Assembly: GCF_002858865.1 (NCBI RefSeq)
Contig: NZ_PJRR01000018.1
Location: forward strand, 1-64,000
DNA length: 64,000 nt
Reading direction: 5' to 3'
Source of the DNA: Caulobacter vibrioides
GTDB lineage: Bacteria > Pseudomonadota > Alphaproteobacteria > Caulobacterales > Caulobacteraceae
This document shows, one piece after another, positions 9,685 through 18,480 of this stretch. Both the position numbers and the translations under genes were made by a program. The notes under the pieces are model-generated. The model ran no database searches and was not told the DNA's origin. It saw only the letters and a list, made by a program, of their open reading frames with translations. Numbering within the stretch: position 1 is the stretch's first letter; each line of letters opens with the position of its first letter.

Positions 9685-11397
9685 TCAGCGGAGGGCGGCG
9701 ACCGCGTCGAGCGCCTGGAAGTGCTCGACGATCGGTCCCAGCGCCATCGCGGGGAAGAACTGCAGGCCGCCCAGGATCAGGATCACCCCGATCAGGAGGC
9801 CGATGAAGAGGCCGCCGTCGGTCGGCAGCGTGCCGGCGGTTGGGGCGAGCTTGGGCTTGCTCACGAGGCTGCCGGCGATGGCCAGCACCGCGACGATGGG
9901 CATGAAGCGGCCCATGGCCATGGCGATGCCCAGAGTCACGTTCCACCAGGGGGCGTTAGCGGTGAGCCCTGCGAAGGCCGAGCCGTTATTGGCCGTGCCC
10001 GAGACGTAGGCGTAGAGGATTTCCGACAGCCCATGCGGGCCACTGTGCATCAGGCCCTTCAGCGCCTCGGGCAAAACCGCGGCGACCCCGGAGAAGCCCA
10101 GCATCGACAGCGGGATGATCACCACCGCCAGGATCGAGAACTGGATCTCGCGCGCCTCGATCTTCTTGCCCAGATATTCGGGCGTGCGGCCGACCATCAG
10201 GCCGGCGACGAACACCGACAGCAGGGCCATCACCACCATGATCGCCACACCCGAGCCGATCCCGCCGGGCAGGATCTCGCCCAGCTGCATCAGGAACATC
10301 GCGATGCCGCCGCCAAGCGGCATCAGGCTGGAGTGCATGCCGTTGACCGAGCCGTTCGAGGCGCCGGTGGTCATGGCGACCCAGGCGGCCGTGGCGGGGG
10401 CGCCGAAGCGGACCTCCTTGCCCTCCATGTTCGCCGAGGTGTCGACCTGCGCCGCGACCTGGGCCGGGGCCGGTTGCGTCTCGGCGGCGTAGACTCCCGC
10501 CGCGCCGGCGAACAGCAGCACGAAGGCGGCGATCACCAGGGCGCGGACGTCCTTCTTGGCCAGCACGGTGCGACCGAAGGCGAAGAAGGCCGCCCAGCCC
10601 AGGGTGTTGATCGAGATCGCCGTGATCAGATTGGTCAGCGGGGTCGGGTTCTCGAACGGGTGGGCCGAGTTGGCGTTGAAGATCCCGCCACCGTTGATGC
10701 CCAGCATCTTGATCGCCTCCTGAGAGGCCACCGCATAGAGCGAGATCTTCTGCTCGGCGCCTTCCAGCGTATGGGCGGTGACGCCGGCGGCCAGGGTCTG
10801 GGGCAGGCCCAGGGCGACAAGAACGACCGCGACCACGAACGCCAGGGGCAGCAGCAGGTAGAGGGTGGTACGGATCAGGTCGGCCCAGAAGTTGCCGACG
10901 CCCTCGCCGCGATTGGCGACGAACGCTCGCGCCAGGGCCGCCGCCACAGTCGCGCCGGTGGCCGCAGAAACGAAGTTCTGCACCGTCAGCACCAGCATCT
11001 GGCTGAGCGTCGACATGGTGGTCTCGCCCGCATAGCTCTGCCAATTGGTGTTGGTGATGAAGCTGATCGCCGTGTTGAACGCCAGGTGGCCCGAAAGCCC
11101 CGGGAAGCCCTGCGGGTTCAGCGGCAGCACGCCCTGCAGGCGCAGCACCGCATAGACGAAGACAAAGCCGATCAGGTTGAAGGCCAGGAGCGCCAGGGCG
11201 TAGGCGTGCCAGCTCTGACTCTTGCTCGGATCAACGCCGCAGGCCTTGTAGAACAGGCCCTCGACGGGGCGCATCACAGGATCGAGGAAGGTCTTCTCGC
11301 CGTTCCAGACGCGCGAAAGAAAGACGCCCAGCGGCCAGCCGATGGCGACCGCTAGGCTCAGGGTCAGGGCGATTTCCGCCCATCCTTGCCATGTCAT
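9685..11397 (-). CDS. kdpA: potassium-transporting ATPase subunit KdpA
   Basis: 570-residue channel-like K+-binding subunit with about ten membrane helices. Selectivity-filter-type loops are visible: [51 protein letters not shown] and [12 protein letters not shown]. The N-terminus ([24 protein letters not shown]) and length fit the family. It is preceded by kdpF (12-nt gap) and followed by kdpB. Confidence 0.96.
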   Translation of the reverse strand: MTWQGWAEIALTLSLAVAIGWPLGVFLSRVWNGEKTFLDPVMRPVEGLFYKACGVDPSKSQSWHAYALALLAFNLIGFVFVYAVLRLQGVLPLNPQGFPGLSGHLAFNTAISFITNTNWQSYAGETTMSTLSQMLVLTVQNFVSAATGATVAAALARAFVANRGEGVGNFWADLIRTTLYLLLPLAFVVAVVLVALGLPQTLAAGVTAHTLEGAEQKISLYAVASQEAIKMLGINGGGIFNANSAHPFENPTPLTNLITAISINTLGWAAFFAFGRTVLAKKDVRALVIAAFVLLFAGAAGVYAAETQPAPAQVAAQVDTSANMEGKEVRFGAPATAAWVAMTTGASNGSVNGMHSSLMPLGGGIAMFLMQLGEILPGGIGSGVAIMVVMALLSVFVAGLMVGRTPEYLGKKIEAREIQFSILAVVIIPLSMLGFSGVAAVLPEALKGLMHSGPHGLSEILYAYVSGTANNGSAFAGLTANAPWWNVTLGIAMAMGRFMPIVAVLAIAGSLVSKPKLAPTAGTLPTDGGLFIGLLIGVILILGGLQFFPAMALGPIVEHFQALDAVAALR

Positions 11398-11409
11398 GGA
11401 ATTGGTCCG

Positions 11410-11496
11410 TCAGAACTTGTCGGGCCGCAGCATCGCCGCGACCATGTAGCCGGCGACGATGATCGCGCCGGCGGCCCACAGGATGTTCACAAGCAT
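11410..11496 (-). CDS. kdpF: KdpF small membrane subunit
   Basis: 28-residue single-helix peptide, MLVNILWAAG... ending in GYMVAAMLRPDKF. The end matches the KdpF pattern GYLxxALxxPExF, and its place just before kdpA is the normal KdpF position. KdpF stabilises the Kdp complex in the membrane. The stop is TGA at 11410-11412. It starts 2 nt after the stop of the preceding 27-residue gene, so translation is probably coupled. Confidence 0.85.
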   Translation of the reverse strand: MLVNILWAAGAIIVAGYMVAAMLRPDKF

Positions 11497-11498
11497 CG

Positions 11499-11582
11499 TC
11501 AGACGCGCCTCAGCGCGGCGACGAACGCGCCGAACAGGGCGAACAGGCCCAAGGCCAGCGCCCCATAGAAAAGATCAGCCAT
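11499..11582 (-). CDS. 27-residue membrane peptide heading the kdp operon
   Basis: MADLFYGALALGLFALFGAFV... is a 27-residue one-helix peptide ending in a basic AALRRV tail. A strong Shine-Dalgarno AAGGAGG lies 6 nt before the ATG, so it is very likely translated. Similar short peptides precede kdpF/kdpA in other bacteria as far as I recall, usually unnamed. It is the first gene of the kdp transcript. It may be an extra small Kdp subunit or a coupling leader; no function is proven. Confidence 0.7.
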   Translation of the reverse strand: MADLFYGALALGLFALFGAFVAALRRV

Positions 11583-11935
11583 CGCGGCCTCCTTAGGTGT
11601 CGGAGGCCAGGGACCACGGAGGCGCGTAAAGGCTCCATGCGGAAGACGTCGCCGGGCGTAAAGGCGGCATAAAGATGGACTGGCGCCAGCCCAAGACGCC
11701 GTCCATCGCTGTGATGATGGCTGGGGGGTGAGTAAGGGCGACGCTGATCGGGTCAATGCCGACCTGTCGCTGATCCAGGACAACGCTAAACCAGGTACGA
11801 CCCGCGCTGTTCAACGCTCATCAAGAGCGTGACGCCTGCCACCGGGGCAGCCGCGGCGCACGAGGGGCGGCGCTTCAGCAATCTCAGTGTCTAACCCGAC
11901 CCGTCGCATTGTTTCTGCTTGGGTATTCGGGGAGT
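11583..11935. other. kdp promoter region; no gene seen
   Basis: This 353-bp stretch between the kdp operon and tRNA-Lys contains no convincing coding frame. It holds the Shine-Dalgarno of the first kdp peptide next to 11583 and three CTTTAYGC-type direct repeats at 11624-11674 (minus-strand sense). The remainder up to the tRNA shows nothing I can name; the kdp promoter must lie here. Confidence 0.5.
11625..11673 (-). promoter_or_regulatory. candidate KdpE-binding site (direct hexamer repeats)
   Basis: Read on the minus strand, TTTATG-ccgcc-TTTACG spans 11673 to 11657, and a third TTTACG lies at 11630-11625. The first pair has 5 bp between hexamers, giving an 11-bp period; the third copy is 32 bp from the second, about three helical turns. 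E. coli KdpE binds TTTATA/TTTACA hexamers 5 bp apart. The site is 75-91 bp upstream of the first kdp gene, a sensible activator position. Confidence 0.65.
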
Positions 11936-12010
11936 TGGTAGGCCGGCTGGGACTCGAACCCAGGACCATTCGATTAAAAGTCGAATGCTCTACCACTGAG
12001 CTACCGGCCC
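11936..12010 (-). tRNA. tRNA-Lys (anticodon UUU)
   Basis: The minus strand folds as a cloverleaf. The acceptor arm starts GGGCCGG, the D arm has GCTC/GAGC, and the anticodon stem TTCGA/TCGAA encloses loop CTTTTAA with anticodon TTT. The T arm is CTGGG-TTCGAGT-CCCAG. The 3' end reads CCGGCCT-A-CCA, so CCA is encoded; pair 1-72 would be a G-U wobble. It stands alone, not in an rRNA operon. Confidence 0.95.
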
Positions 12011-12137
12011 GCTCACGATCCGGCGGGGACCGGTGGAAGCGGCGCGGAACATAGTCGGGGGTCGCCTGCGTCGCAAGCACGGTTTCGCCGTTTTTGCGTG
12101 GGATGACGGTAAAGCTGTGTACGCGTTAGGGTGACTC

Positions 12138-12830
12138 ATGCGTCGAACCTTGCTTTTGGCGGCCTTTTGCGGCGCGACGCTCGCCGCTGGCGCTTCCGCG
12201 CGCGCTCAACAAGCCCCGGCCGCCGGAAGCGACGAGCGGATCAAGTCAACCTCCGAGGCCAACAAGGAAGGAATCACCGGTGCGGTCAGCGCCCCGCTGC
12301 GCGACGTGAACATCGTCCGCACCAAGATCCCGCGCATTCTGCTGGAGGCGATGGATGACCCCTACCAGCGCCCTGCCCGCGCGGACTGCCGGACGCTGAT
12401 CGCCCTGGTTCAGCCGCTCGACGCCGCCCTGGGCGAGGATATCGATCGCAACCCGCCCCAGGAAAACGAGGATCTGATGGATCGGGGGCGCAAGGCCGCC
12501 GGTGACGCCGCGCTGGGCGCGATCGCCAGCACCGCCCAGGATCTGATTCCCCTGCGAGGCTGGGTGCGCAAGCTGACCGGGGCCGAACGGCACGACAAGC
12601 TCGTGCAAAGCGCCATCGCTTCAGGCGCCGTGCGCCGGGCCTATCTGAAGGGCCTCGGCGAAGCGCGCGGCTGTCCCCCGCCGGCCACGCCTCAGCACAA
12701 GCCTCCCACTGCGCCGCCGGTGGTCGATCCCGGCATGCCGCCGCCGCCTGACCCCTATGGTCCCCGGCGCCCGAGATTCCCGATCGTCAAGGAAGAGGCC
12801 CCTCGGGTTCCCAACGGCCCTGAAGACTAG
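12138..12830 (+). CDS. exported protein of unknown function with proline-rich tail
   Basis: 230 residues. The N-terminus MRRTLLLAAFCGATLAAGASARAQQ is a clear Sec signal with an ARA-QQ-type cleavage site, so it is probably periplasmic. The middle has two cysteines (ADCRTLIAL and ARGCPPP) that might pair. The tail from about residue 185 is rich in Pro (PPVVDPGMPPPPDPYGPRRPRFP). I do not recognise the family. Its TAG stop is the first three bases of a palindromic repeat. It converges on tgt. Confidence 0.75.
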   Translation: MRRTLLLAAFCGATLAAGASARAQQAPAAGSDERIKSTSEANKEGITGAVSAPLRDVNIVRTKIPRILLEAMDDPYQRPARADCRTLIALVQPLDAALGEDIDRNPPQENEDLMDRGRKAAGDAALGAIASTAQDLIPLRGWVRKLTGAERHDKLVQSAIASGAVRRAYLKGLGEARGCPPPATPQHKPPTAPPVVDPGMPPPPDPYGPRRPRFPIVKEEAPRVPNGPED

Positions 12831-12943
12831 AGCCTGTCTGGTTTAGATGGAACCATCTAAACCAGATAAACAGGCTCTAAAATCAAATACTTAGAGCCCT
12901 TTTAAACACTTTAGATAATTCCATCTAAAGCTAAAGGGCTCTA
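12828..12943. repeat. 116-bp double-hairpin intergenic repeat, copy A
   Basis: The element begins TAGAGCCTGT and ends AAGGGCTCTA. Hairpin 1: arms 12828-12837/12870-12879 around a perfect inner palindrome 12838-12850/12853-12865. Hairpin 2: arms 12892-12902/12933-12943 and 12909-12916/12923-12930. A second copy lies at 16960-17075 with 7 differences by eye. TAG at each end supplies the stops of the 12138 gene (12828-12830) and of tgt (12941-12943). It probably also acts as a two-way terminator. Confidence 0.9.
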
Positions 12944-14056
12944 GCCGCCGAGGTGTCGCGCGGCGAAATCGCGCCGGAACTGCTCGAAGCGCCCCTCCGC
13001 GATCGCCGCGCGCATGGCGGCGGTCAGCGCCTGGAAGAACGCGATATTGTGCCAGGACAGCAGCACCTGGCCGAGGATTTCCTCGGCCTTGAAGAGGTGG
13101 CGCAGATAGGCCTTCGAATAGTCGCGGCTGGCGGGGCAGTCGCTGTCGGGATCCAGCGGCGTCTCGTCCTCGGCGTACTTGGCGTTCTTCAGGTTGATCG
13201 GCCCGTCCCAGGTCCAGGCCTGACCATGGCGGCCGGAGCGCGTGGGCAACACGCAGTCGAACATGTCGACGCCTCGGGCCACCGCTTCGACCAAATCGAT
13301 CGGCTTGCCCACGCCCATCAGATAGCGCGGGCGGTCTTCAGGCAGGAAACCCGGCGCATAGTCCAACACCTCGCACATCGCCTGGTGACCCTCGCCGACC
13401 GCCAGGCCGCCGATGGCGTAGCCGTCGAAGCCGATCTCGCGCAGGCGCTCGGACGACTCGCGACGCAGATTTTCGAAGGTCGAGCCCTGCTGGATGCCGA
13501 ACAGGGCCTGGGTGTCGCGGGTTCCGAAGGCGTCCTTCGAACGCTTGGCCCAGCGCGCCGAAAGCTCCATGCCCTTGCGCGCCCGCGCCTCTTCCGCCGG
13601 CCAGGCGACGCACTCGTCCAGTTGCATGACGATGTCGCTGCCCAGAAGGTCGGCCTGGATTTCGATCGAACGCTCAGGCGTCAGCACATGCTTTGAGCCG
13701 TCGACGTGGCTGGAGAAGGTCACCGCCTCCTCGGTCAGCTTGCTGATCCCTGACAGGCTCATCACCTGGAAGCCGCCGCTGTCGGTCAGGATCGGCTTGT
13801 CCCAGCGCATGAACTTATGAAGCCCGCCCAGGCGCTTCACCCGCTCAGCCGAGGGCCGCAGCATCAGGTGATAGGTGTTGCCCAGGATGATGTCGGCACC
13901 GGTGTCCTTGACCTGATCGACCGTCATGGCCTTGACCGTCGCGGCGGTGCCGACCGGCATGAAGGCTGGCGTGCGGATGTCGCCGCGCGGGGTCTTGAGC
14001 ACGCCGGTGCGCGCCTTGCCGTCCGTGGCTTCGATCTCGAAGGGGAACGCTGCCAT
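12941..14056 (-). CDS. tgt: tRNA-guanine transglycosylase Tgt with reduced zinc site
   Basis: 371 residues. Exchanges G34 of Asp/Asn/His/Tyr tRNAs for preQ1 in queuosine synthesis. The TIM-barrel motifs are intact: [10 protein letters not shown] with the catalytic Asp, [33 protein letters not shown] and the nucleophile region [13 protein letters not shown]. The zinc motif is unusual: the normal CxCxxC reads S305-D-C307-P-A-S310, while the distal His in SWHNIAFF remains. Two of four expected ligands are therefore Ser. The ATG overlaps the queA stop (ATGA). The TAG stop lies in the repeat. Confidence 0.95.
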   Translation of the reverse strand: MAAFPFEIEATDGKARTGVLKTPRGDIRTPAFMPVGTAATVKAMTVDQVKDTGADIILGNTYHLMLRPSAERVKRLGGLHKFMRWDKPILTDSGGFQVMSLSGISKLTEEAVTFSSHVDGSKHVLTPERSIEIQADLLGSDIVMQLDECVAWPAEEARARKGMELSARWAKRSKDAFGTRDTQALFGIQQGSTFENLRRESSERLREIGFDGYAIGGLAVGEGHQAMCEVLDYAPGFLPEDRPRYLMGVGKPIDLVEAVARGVDMFDCVLPTRSGRHGQAWTWDGPINLKNAKYAEDETPLDPDSDCPASRDYSKAYLRHLFKAEEILGQVLLSWHNIAFFQALTAAMRAAIAEGRFEQFRRDFAARHLGG

Positions 14057-15156
14057 CAGCAGGTCTCGTCTTTGAACAGCAGACTGCTGTCGCCGTAGGA
14101 ATAGAAGCGGTAACCCGTCGCGATCGCATGCTCATAGGCCGCGCGCATGGCCTGCGTCCCGGCGAAGGCACTGACCAGCATGAACAGAGTCGACTTCGGC
14201 AGGTGGAAGTTCGTCATCAGCACATCAGCCGCCCGGAACCGGTAGCCGGGCGTGATGAAGATCGCAGTCTCGTCGGCGAACGGCCGCACAATCCCGTCTT
14301 CGCCCGTCGCGCTCTCCAGCAGCCGCAACGAGGTGGTGCCGACGCAGACGATGCGTCCGCCGGCCGCGCGCGCGGCGTTCAGGGCGTCGGCGATCTCTTG
14401 CGTCACCTGACCGTACTCGGCGTGCATCCTGTGTTCGGAGACCTCGTCGGTCTTGACGGGCAGGAAGGTGCCCGCGCCGACATGCAGCGTGACGAAGTGG
14501 AGCGAAACGCCCTTGGCCTTCAGGCGCTCTAGGAGCTGCGGCGTGAAGTGCAGCCCCGCGGTCGGGGCGGCGACAGAACCGTCCTCGCGGGCGTAGACCG
14601 TCTGGTAGTCGGCGCGATCGCGCTCATCCTCGCCCCGCTTGGCGGCGATATAGGGCGGCAGCGGCATGTCGCCATGCTGGGCGATGCCGACATCCAGGTC
14701 CGGACCTGAAAGGTCGAACGTCAGGACGACTTCACCGCCGTCATGCTTCTCGGCGATCACGGCGTCCAGGCGGCCAAGATCGCCGACGCGGCCTTCGTGT
14801 CCGCCGAACGCGACCCGATCGCCGACCTTCAGACGCTTGCCGGGGCGCATGAAGGCGCTCCAACGATCGGGCGCCAGGCGGCGGTGCAAGGTGGCCTCGA
14901 CGGCCACGGGCGTACCGTCGGCGCCGCCCGTCGTGCGCCCTTCGCGAAGACCGGAAAGGCGCGCGGGGATCACCCGCGTGTCGTTGAACACCAGAGCATC
15001 GCCCGGCCGCAGGAAGTCCGGCAGGTCGCTGACGATGTGATCAGCTATAGCCTGATCAGGGCGCACGACCAGAAAGCGCGCTGAGTCGCGGGGCTCTGCG
15101 GGTCGCAACGCGATGCGGTCCTCAGGCAGGTCGAAATCAAAATCGGAAAGTCGCAT
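14056..15156 (-). CDS. queA: S-adenosylmethionine:tRNA ribosyltransferase-isomerase QueA
   Basis: 366 residues. Converts preQ1 in tRNA to epoxyqueuosine using the ribosyl part of AdoMet, the step after Tgt. Diagnostic stretches: [66 protein letters not shown] and [19 protein letters not shown]. Start chosen at [11 protein letters not shown], six codons inside the open frame and typical of QueA. Translationally coupled to tgt. Confidence 0.95.
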   Translation of the reverse strand: MRLSDFDFDLPEDRIALRPAEPRDSARFLVVRPDQAIADHIVSDLPDFLRPGDALVFNDTRVIPARLSGLREGRTTGGADGTPVAVEATLHRRLAPDRWSAFMRPGKRLKVGDRVAFGGHEGRVGDLGRLDAVIAEKHDGGEVVLTFDLSGPDLDVGIAQHGDMPLPPYIAAKRGEDERDRADYQTVYAREDGSVAAPTAGLHFTPQLLERLKAKGVSLHFVTLHVGAGTFLPVKTDEVSEHRMHAEYGQVTQEIADALNAARAAGGRIVCVGTTSLRLLESATGEDGIVRPFADETAIFITPGYRFRAADVLMTNFHLPKSTLFMLVSAFAGTQAMRAAYEHAIATGYRFYSYGDSSLLFKDETC

Positions 15157-15278
15157 GGGCGGCTTCAAGCACACGATGACCGCCCAAGGTCAAGACGCGC
15201 CCGTCTTCGTGGCTCGGTAGACAACGCCGCTCGCAAGATCGCATGCTCGCTGCGAAGACGATTGAGGGCCCCATCATA

Positions 15279-15887
15279 ATGAAACGTCTGCTTGTTCCGT
15301 TCGTGGCGCCTCTTGCGCTCCTGGCCGCCTGCGAAGATCCGGCAAGCCAAGGGAGCAAGCCCCCGCCCGCGACGCAATCAGCGGCCAAGCCAGCGCAGGA
15401 AGGCCCTGCCCCGTCGACCGTCGCAGGCTTTCAGCATGACCCCAAACTGGACGCCTTCGGCTACTACTTTAGCGAAACCCCCGTCCGATCAGGCGACTGG
15501 GAACTTTCCTCCCTGCACATCGGGGCTTTGGACGACTTCGCGGCTTGGGAGGGCGGCAAACGTACCAGCACCTACGCCCCGATCTTCTTGGAGTTCGACA
15601 ATGTCACCAGCCCCACCGCCGTCAGCGAACTGGGGCAGACCTACTATACCGTCAGCATACGCCTTCTGCCGGAAGCTTATCGCGTGAACACGCGCGAGGT
15701 GGTCTATCGCGCCAAGGATCCGAAGCTTGGCGAGATAGTCTTTACCGGCGCCTTTGACTTGGAGGCGCTCGCGGCGGCCAAGAGCGGCGAGGCCGAGAGC
15801 GTAGATCGACCTGTTCTACGCGGCGATCTCACCGTGGGCGCCCTGCGGCTGCGCAACATCGCCCTCAGCTATTTCGCCGGCGACTAG
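15279..15887 (+). CDS. lipoprotein of unknown function
   Basis: 202 residues. MKRLLVPFVAPLALLAAC is a lipoprotein signal with Cys18 in the lipobox LAAC, followed by a Ser/Pro/Gln/Ala-rich linker (to about residue 50) and a folded domain. Start taken at this Met, which gives an ideal signal; an earlier in-frame Met at 15243 would bury it. The D-P after the Cys (CEDP) does not give a clear Lol signal, so inner versus outer membrane is undecided. Family not recognised. The EEP gene follows 41 bp later. Confidence 0.75.
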   Translation: MKRLLVPFVAPLALLAACEDPASQGSKPPPATQSAAKPAQEGPAPSTVAGFQHDPKLDAFGYYFSETPVRSGDWELSSLHIGALDDFAAWEGGKRTSTYAPIFLEFDNVTSPTAVSELGQTYYTVSIRLLPEAYRVNTREVVYRAKDPKLGEIVFTGAFDLEALAAAKSGEAESVDRPVLRGDLTVGALRLRNIALSYFAGD

Positions 15888-15928
15888 ATCGCTCTTTCAC
15901 CGTCGCAAAGCCGTGCTAAGGGCCATCC

Positions 15929-16906
15929 ATGCGCTTGCTCGCCCAACTCCTCAGCCTGCTTTTCCGCGGCACCGCGCTGATGCTCGGTCTGGTGGGCGCC
16001 GGCATGGCCCTCGTCTGTCTCGGCGGCGCGTTCAGCGACCGGCTGGACGCCTTCACCCACGCCGCGCCGCTATGGCTGGCGATGGCTGTTGGCGCGGTGG
16101 TCCTGGGTGGCGTCTGCGCCCGTGGCGCGGAGCGGTGGGTGATGGTCTCCCTCGGCGGGATCGGCCTGCTGGCATGCACCATCCTGATGGCGCCGGAACT
16201 CTGGGCCGCCGCGCGCTTCAAGCCGGCGACGGTCGCCCAAAGTGATCTCAAGGTCGTGCAGTTCAACGTCTGGCACGACAACCGATCGCCTGAAAAGAGC
16301 CTCGCCTGGATCCTCGCCCAAGACGCGGATGTCGTTGTGATTGAGGAAGGCGCCGGCGAATCTTGGCCGATCGTCAAGGCGCTCCGCGCAAACTATCCCT
16401 TCGCCTCCTGCGGAAAGGGCGCGCGCTGCGAGACTTGGATCTTCTCCCGCAAGAAGATGATCGCCCGAGGCGGAGCCACCTTTGAAGGGCCTTATCTTTC
16501 CGCAGCCTGGGCGACGCTGGCAGACGCCAAGGGCCCCTTCACGGTGATCGGCGTGCACTACACTTGGCCCGTGCCTGCCGGACCTCAGCAGGCGCAAGGC
16601 CGCAAGCTGGCCAGACTGGCTTCCGGATTTGACCGCAAAAGCATGATCCTAGCCGGCGATTTCAACTCAACGCCCTGGTCTTTCACGCTGAAACGACAGG
16701 ACGAGACCCTGGGACTGCGACGGTGGACGCGGGCGATGGCTTCCTGGCCGGCGGGCAAGTTCTCGCGGATCATGGCCGCGCCCGCTCCGTTCTTGCCGAT
16801 CGATCACGTCTACGCGGGCGAGCAATGGCGCGCGGTCAAGGTTGAACGGGGACCGGCCGTCGGTTCGGACCATCGGCCGATCGTGGTGACGTTCCGCCGC
16901 CAATAG
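15929..16906 (+). CDS. membrane-anchored endonuclease/exonuclease/phosphatase (EEP) family protein
   Basis: 325 residues. The N-terminal ~95 residues carry three hydrophobic segments (LFRGTALMLGLVGAGMALVCL, WLAMAVGAVVLGGVC, VSLGGIGLLACTILM). The rest is an EEP fold with QFNVWHDN, VVIEEGAGE, GVHYTWPV, AGDFNSTPWS, PIDHVY and GSDHRPIVV, that is, the metal and catalytic residues. The domain should face the periplasm. Substrate unknown; relatives include phosphodiesterases and nucleases. The call is to family only. Confidence 0.85.
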   Translation: MRLLAQLLSLLFRGTALMLGLVGAGMALVCLGGAFSDRLDAFTHAAPLWLAMAVGAVVLGGVCARGAERWVMVSLGGIGLLACTILMAPELWAAARFKPATVAQSDLKVVQFNVWHDNRSPEKSLAWILAQDADVVVIEEGAGESWPIVKALRANYPFASCGKGARCETWIFSRKKMIARGGATFEGPYLSAAWATLADAKGPFTVIGVHYTWPVPAGPQQAQGRKLARLASGFDRKSMILAGDFNSTPWSFTLKRQDETLGLRRWTRAMASWPAGKFSRIMAAPAPFLPIDHVYAGEQWRAVKVERGPAVGSDHRPIVVTFRRQ

Positions 16907-16909
16907 AAA

Positions 16910-16936
16910 ACGGCCCCGGACGAGGTCCGAGGCCGT
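16910..16936. terminator. hairpin after the EEP gene
   Basis: Arms ACGGCC-C-CGGAC and GTCCG-A-GGCCGT enclose a GAG loop, with one C/A mismatch. It begins 4 nt after the stop codon, preceded by AAAA. There is no clear T tract on the plus strand, but the four A's would give a U tract for transcripts coming from the right. Probable two-way terminator together with the adjacent repeat. Confidence 0.55.
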
Positions 16937-16959
16937 CTGCCGATCTCTGCGGGAGACCT

Positions 16960-17075
16960 TAGAGCCTGTCTGGTTTAGATGGAACCATCTAAACCAGATA
17001 AACAGGCTCTAAAATCAAACACTTAGAGTCCTTTCAAACGCTTTAGATGTTTCAATCTAAAGCTAAAGGGCTCTA
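16960..17075. repeat. 116-bp double-hairpin intergenic repeat, copy B
   Basis: Same length and structure as 12828-12943, with 7 differences by eye, all in the second half (spacer and hairpin 2); the first hairpin is identical. The right end, CTCTA, gives the TAG stop of the cyclophilin gene (17073-17075). The left end is not used as a stop here because the EEP gene ends 54 bp earlier. Both copies separate convergent genes. Confidence 0.9.
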
Positions 17076-17540
17076 TGCGTCAGCGGCGATCTTGGCGCTG
17101 ACGATCTTGCCCGGCGCGCGCGGCGGCTCGCCCTTCGGCAGGGCGTCAACATGTTCCATGCCTTCGGTCACCTGGCCCCAGACAGTGTATTGCTTGTCGA
17201 GGAAGGTGGCGTCGTCGAAGACGATGAAGAACTGGCTGTTGGCCGAGTCCGGGTTCGGCGTGCGGGCCATCGAGCAGACGCCGCGCACGTGCGATTCGTC
17301 GTTGAACTCGGCCTTCAGATCCGGCTTGTCCGAACCGCCACGGCCGGTGCCGCTCGGGTCGCCGCCCTGGGCCATGAAGCCCGGGATCACGCGGTGGAAG
17401 ACGACGCCGTCGTAGAAGCCTTCGCGCACCAGTTCCTTGATGCGGGCCACGTGCCCCGGCGCCAGGTCGGGACGCAGCTTGATGGTGACCGGACCGCTCT
17501 CGAGCGTCAGGATCAGGGTGTTTTCGAGGTCGGCCGACAT
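17073..17540 (-). CDS. cytoplasmic cyclophilin-type peptidyl-prolyl isomerase
   Basis: 155 residues without a signal peptide: a compact bacterial cyclophilin (PpiB type) that isomerises X-Pro bonds. Core residues are present in VVFHRVIPGFMAQGGDPSGTGRGG, VCSMARTPNPDSANSQFFI and the late segment FLDKQYTVWGQV. The last codon before the stop abuts the 116-bp repeat, which provides TAG. It lies 91 bp downstream of two exported paralogs on the same strand. Confidence 0.92.
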   Translation of the reverse strand: MSADLENTLILTLESGPVTIKLRPDLAPGHVARIKELVREGFYDGVVFHRVIPGFMAQGGDPSGTGRGGSDKPDLKAEFNDESHVRGVCSMARTPNPDSANSQFFIVFDDATFLDKQYTVWGQVTEGMEHVDALPKGEPPRAPGKIVSAKIAADA

Positions 17541-17631
17541 GGTCTTCCCTTGGATGGCGAGTGTTATCCGCGCTTCTAGCGCGGTTCACGCCCGCCTGTG
17601 AACCAAGTTGCGGCCGGAAATCGGTTTAGCC

Positions 17632-18480
17632 TCAGCGGACCTCGACCGGGAGCGCGATATCGCAGACCGAGAAGTCCGCGCCCTTCTCCGCGCGCAGGCG
17701 CTTGGTCTCGGCGGCGAACCAGGGACCCTTGGGGTCGATCACGCGCACCTTGGGCCGCTCGCTCTCGAGGATGTCCGAGAGCAGACGGACCTTCTGCATC
17801 ATGTCCTGCGGCGCGGGAACCGGTTCGCCCGTCTTGATCGCGCGGACCGCATCCAGGCCGCTGATCACCCGACCAAACGCCGTATAGCGCTTGTCGAGCG
17901 ACGGATAAGGCTGGCGCATCAGAAAGAACTGGCTGTTGGCGGAGTTGTTATCCTCACTTCGCGCCATGCCGATCACGCCGGGGCAATAGGTGGCCCAGGC
18001 GGCGACCTTCTTGTCGCTGGTGACGTCGCTCCAGCTCCAGTTCTGGCTGACGACGGGCAGCGACTTGATGTAGCCGACCTCAAGCCCGGCCGGCGCGGCC
18101 ATCGGTACAAAGCCGGTGTCGGCGGCGCGCCGGAACGTGAACTCGGCCTTCAGGTTCGGGCGATCCGAACCGCCCTCGCCCGTGTTCGTCGGGTCACCGG
18201 TCTGAGCCATGAAACGGTCGATGACGCGGAAGAACGTACGGCCGTCATAGACACCCGCGCGGGAGAGGTCCTGCAGGCGCGCCACGTGGTTGGGGGCGAC
18301 CTCTGGAACCAGTTCGACCAGCACGCGGCCTTTGTTGGTGTCGATCACCATGATCGATTCAGGCGCAGGCGTGCGCCAATCAGCCTCGCCCGGCTTCGCC
18401 GTCTTCGGCGCCGCCGTTGCGACACTGGCGCAGGCGGCAAGACAAAGACCGGTCAGAAGCGCGCGCGAGAGCATCATCAT
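17632..18480 (-). CDS. periplasmic cyclophilin-type peptidyl-prolyl isomerase (paralog 2)
   Basis: 282 residues with signal peptide MMMLSRALLTGLCLAACASVATAAP. The cyclophilin domain has TFFRVIDRFMAQTGDPTNTGEGG and NSANSQFFLM, separated by an insert of about 60 residues not found in the cytoplasmic paralog. Cysteines in YCPGVIGMAR and the C-terminal FSVCDIAL could form a disulfide. The start overlaps the stop of the upstream paralog. The start of the signal could be any of three adjacent ATGs (ATGATGATG). Confidence 0.88.
   Translation of the reverse strand: MMMLSRALLTGLCLAACASVATAAPKTAKPGEADWRTPAPESIMVIDTNKGRVLVELVPEVAPNHVARLQDLSRAGVYDGRTFFRVIDRFMAQTGDPTNTGEGGSDRPNLKAEFTFRRAADTGFVPMAAPAGLEVGYIKSLPVVSQNWSWSDVTSDKKVAAWATYCPGVIGMARSEDNNSANSQFFLMRQPYPSLDKRYTAFGRVISGLDAVRAIKTGEPVPAPQDMMQKVRLLSDILESERPKVRVIDPKGPWFAAETKRLRAEKGADFSVCDIALPVEVR

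Noticed and set aside
9721-11355. 544-codon plus-strand open frame opposite kdpA
   Set aside because: Biased Gln/Asp/Arg/His composition typical of antisense frames in GC-rich DNA; kdpA is certain.
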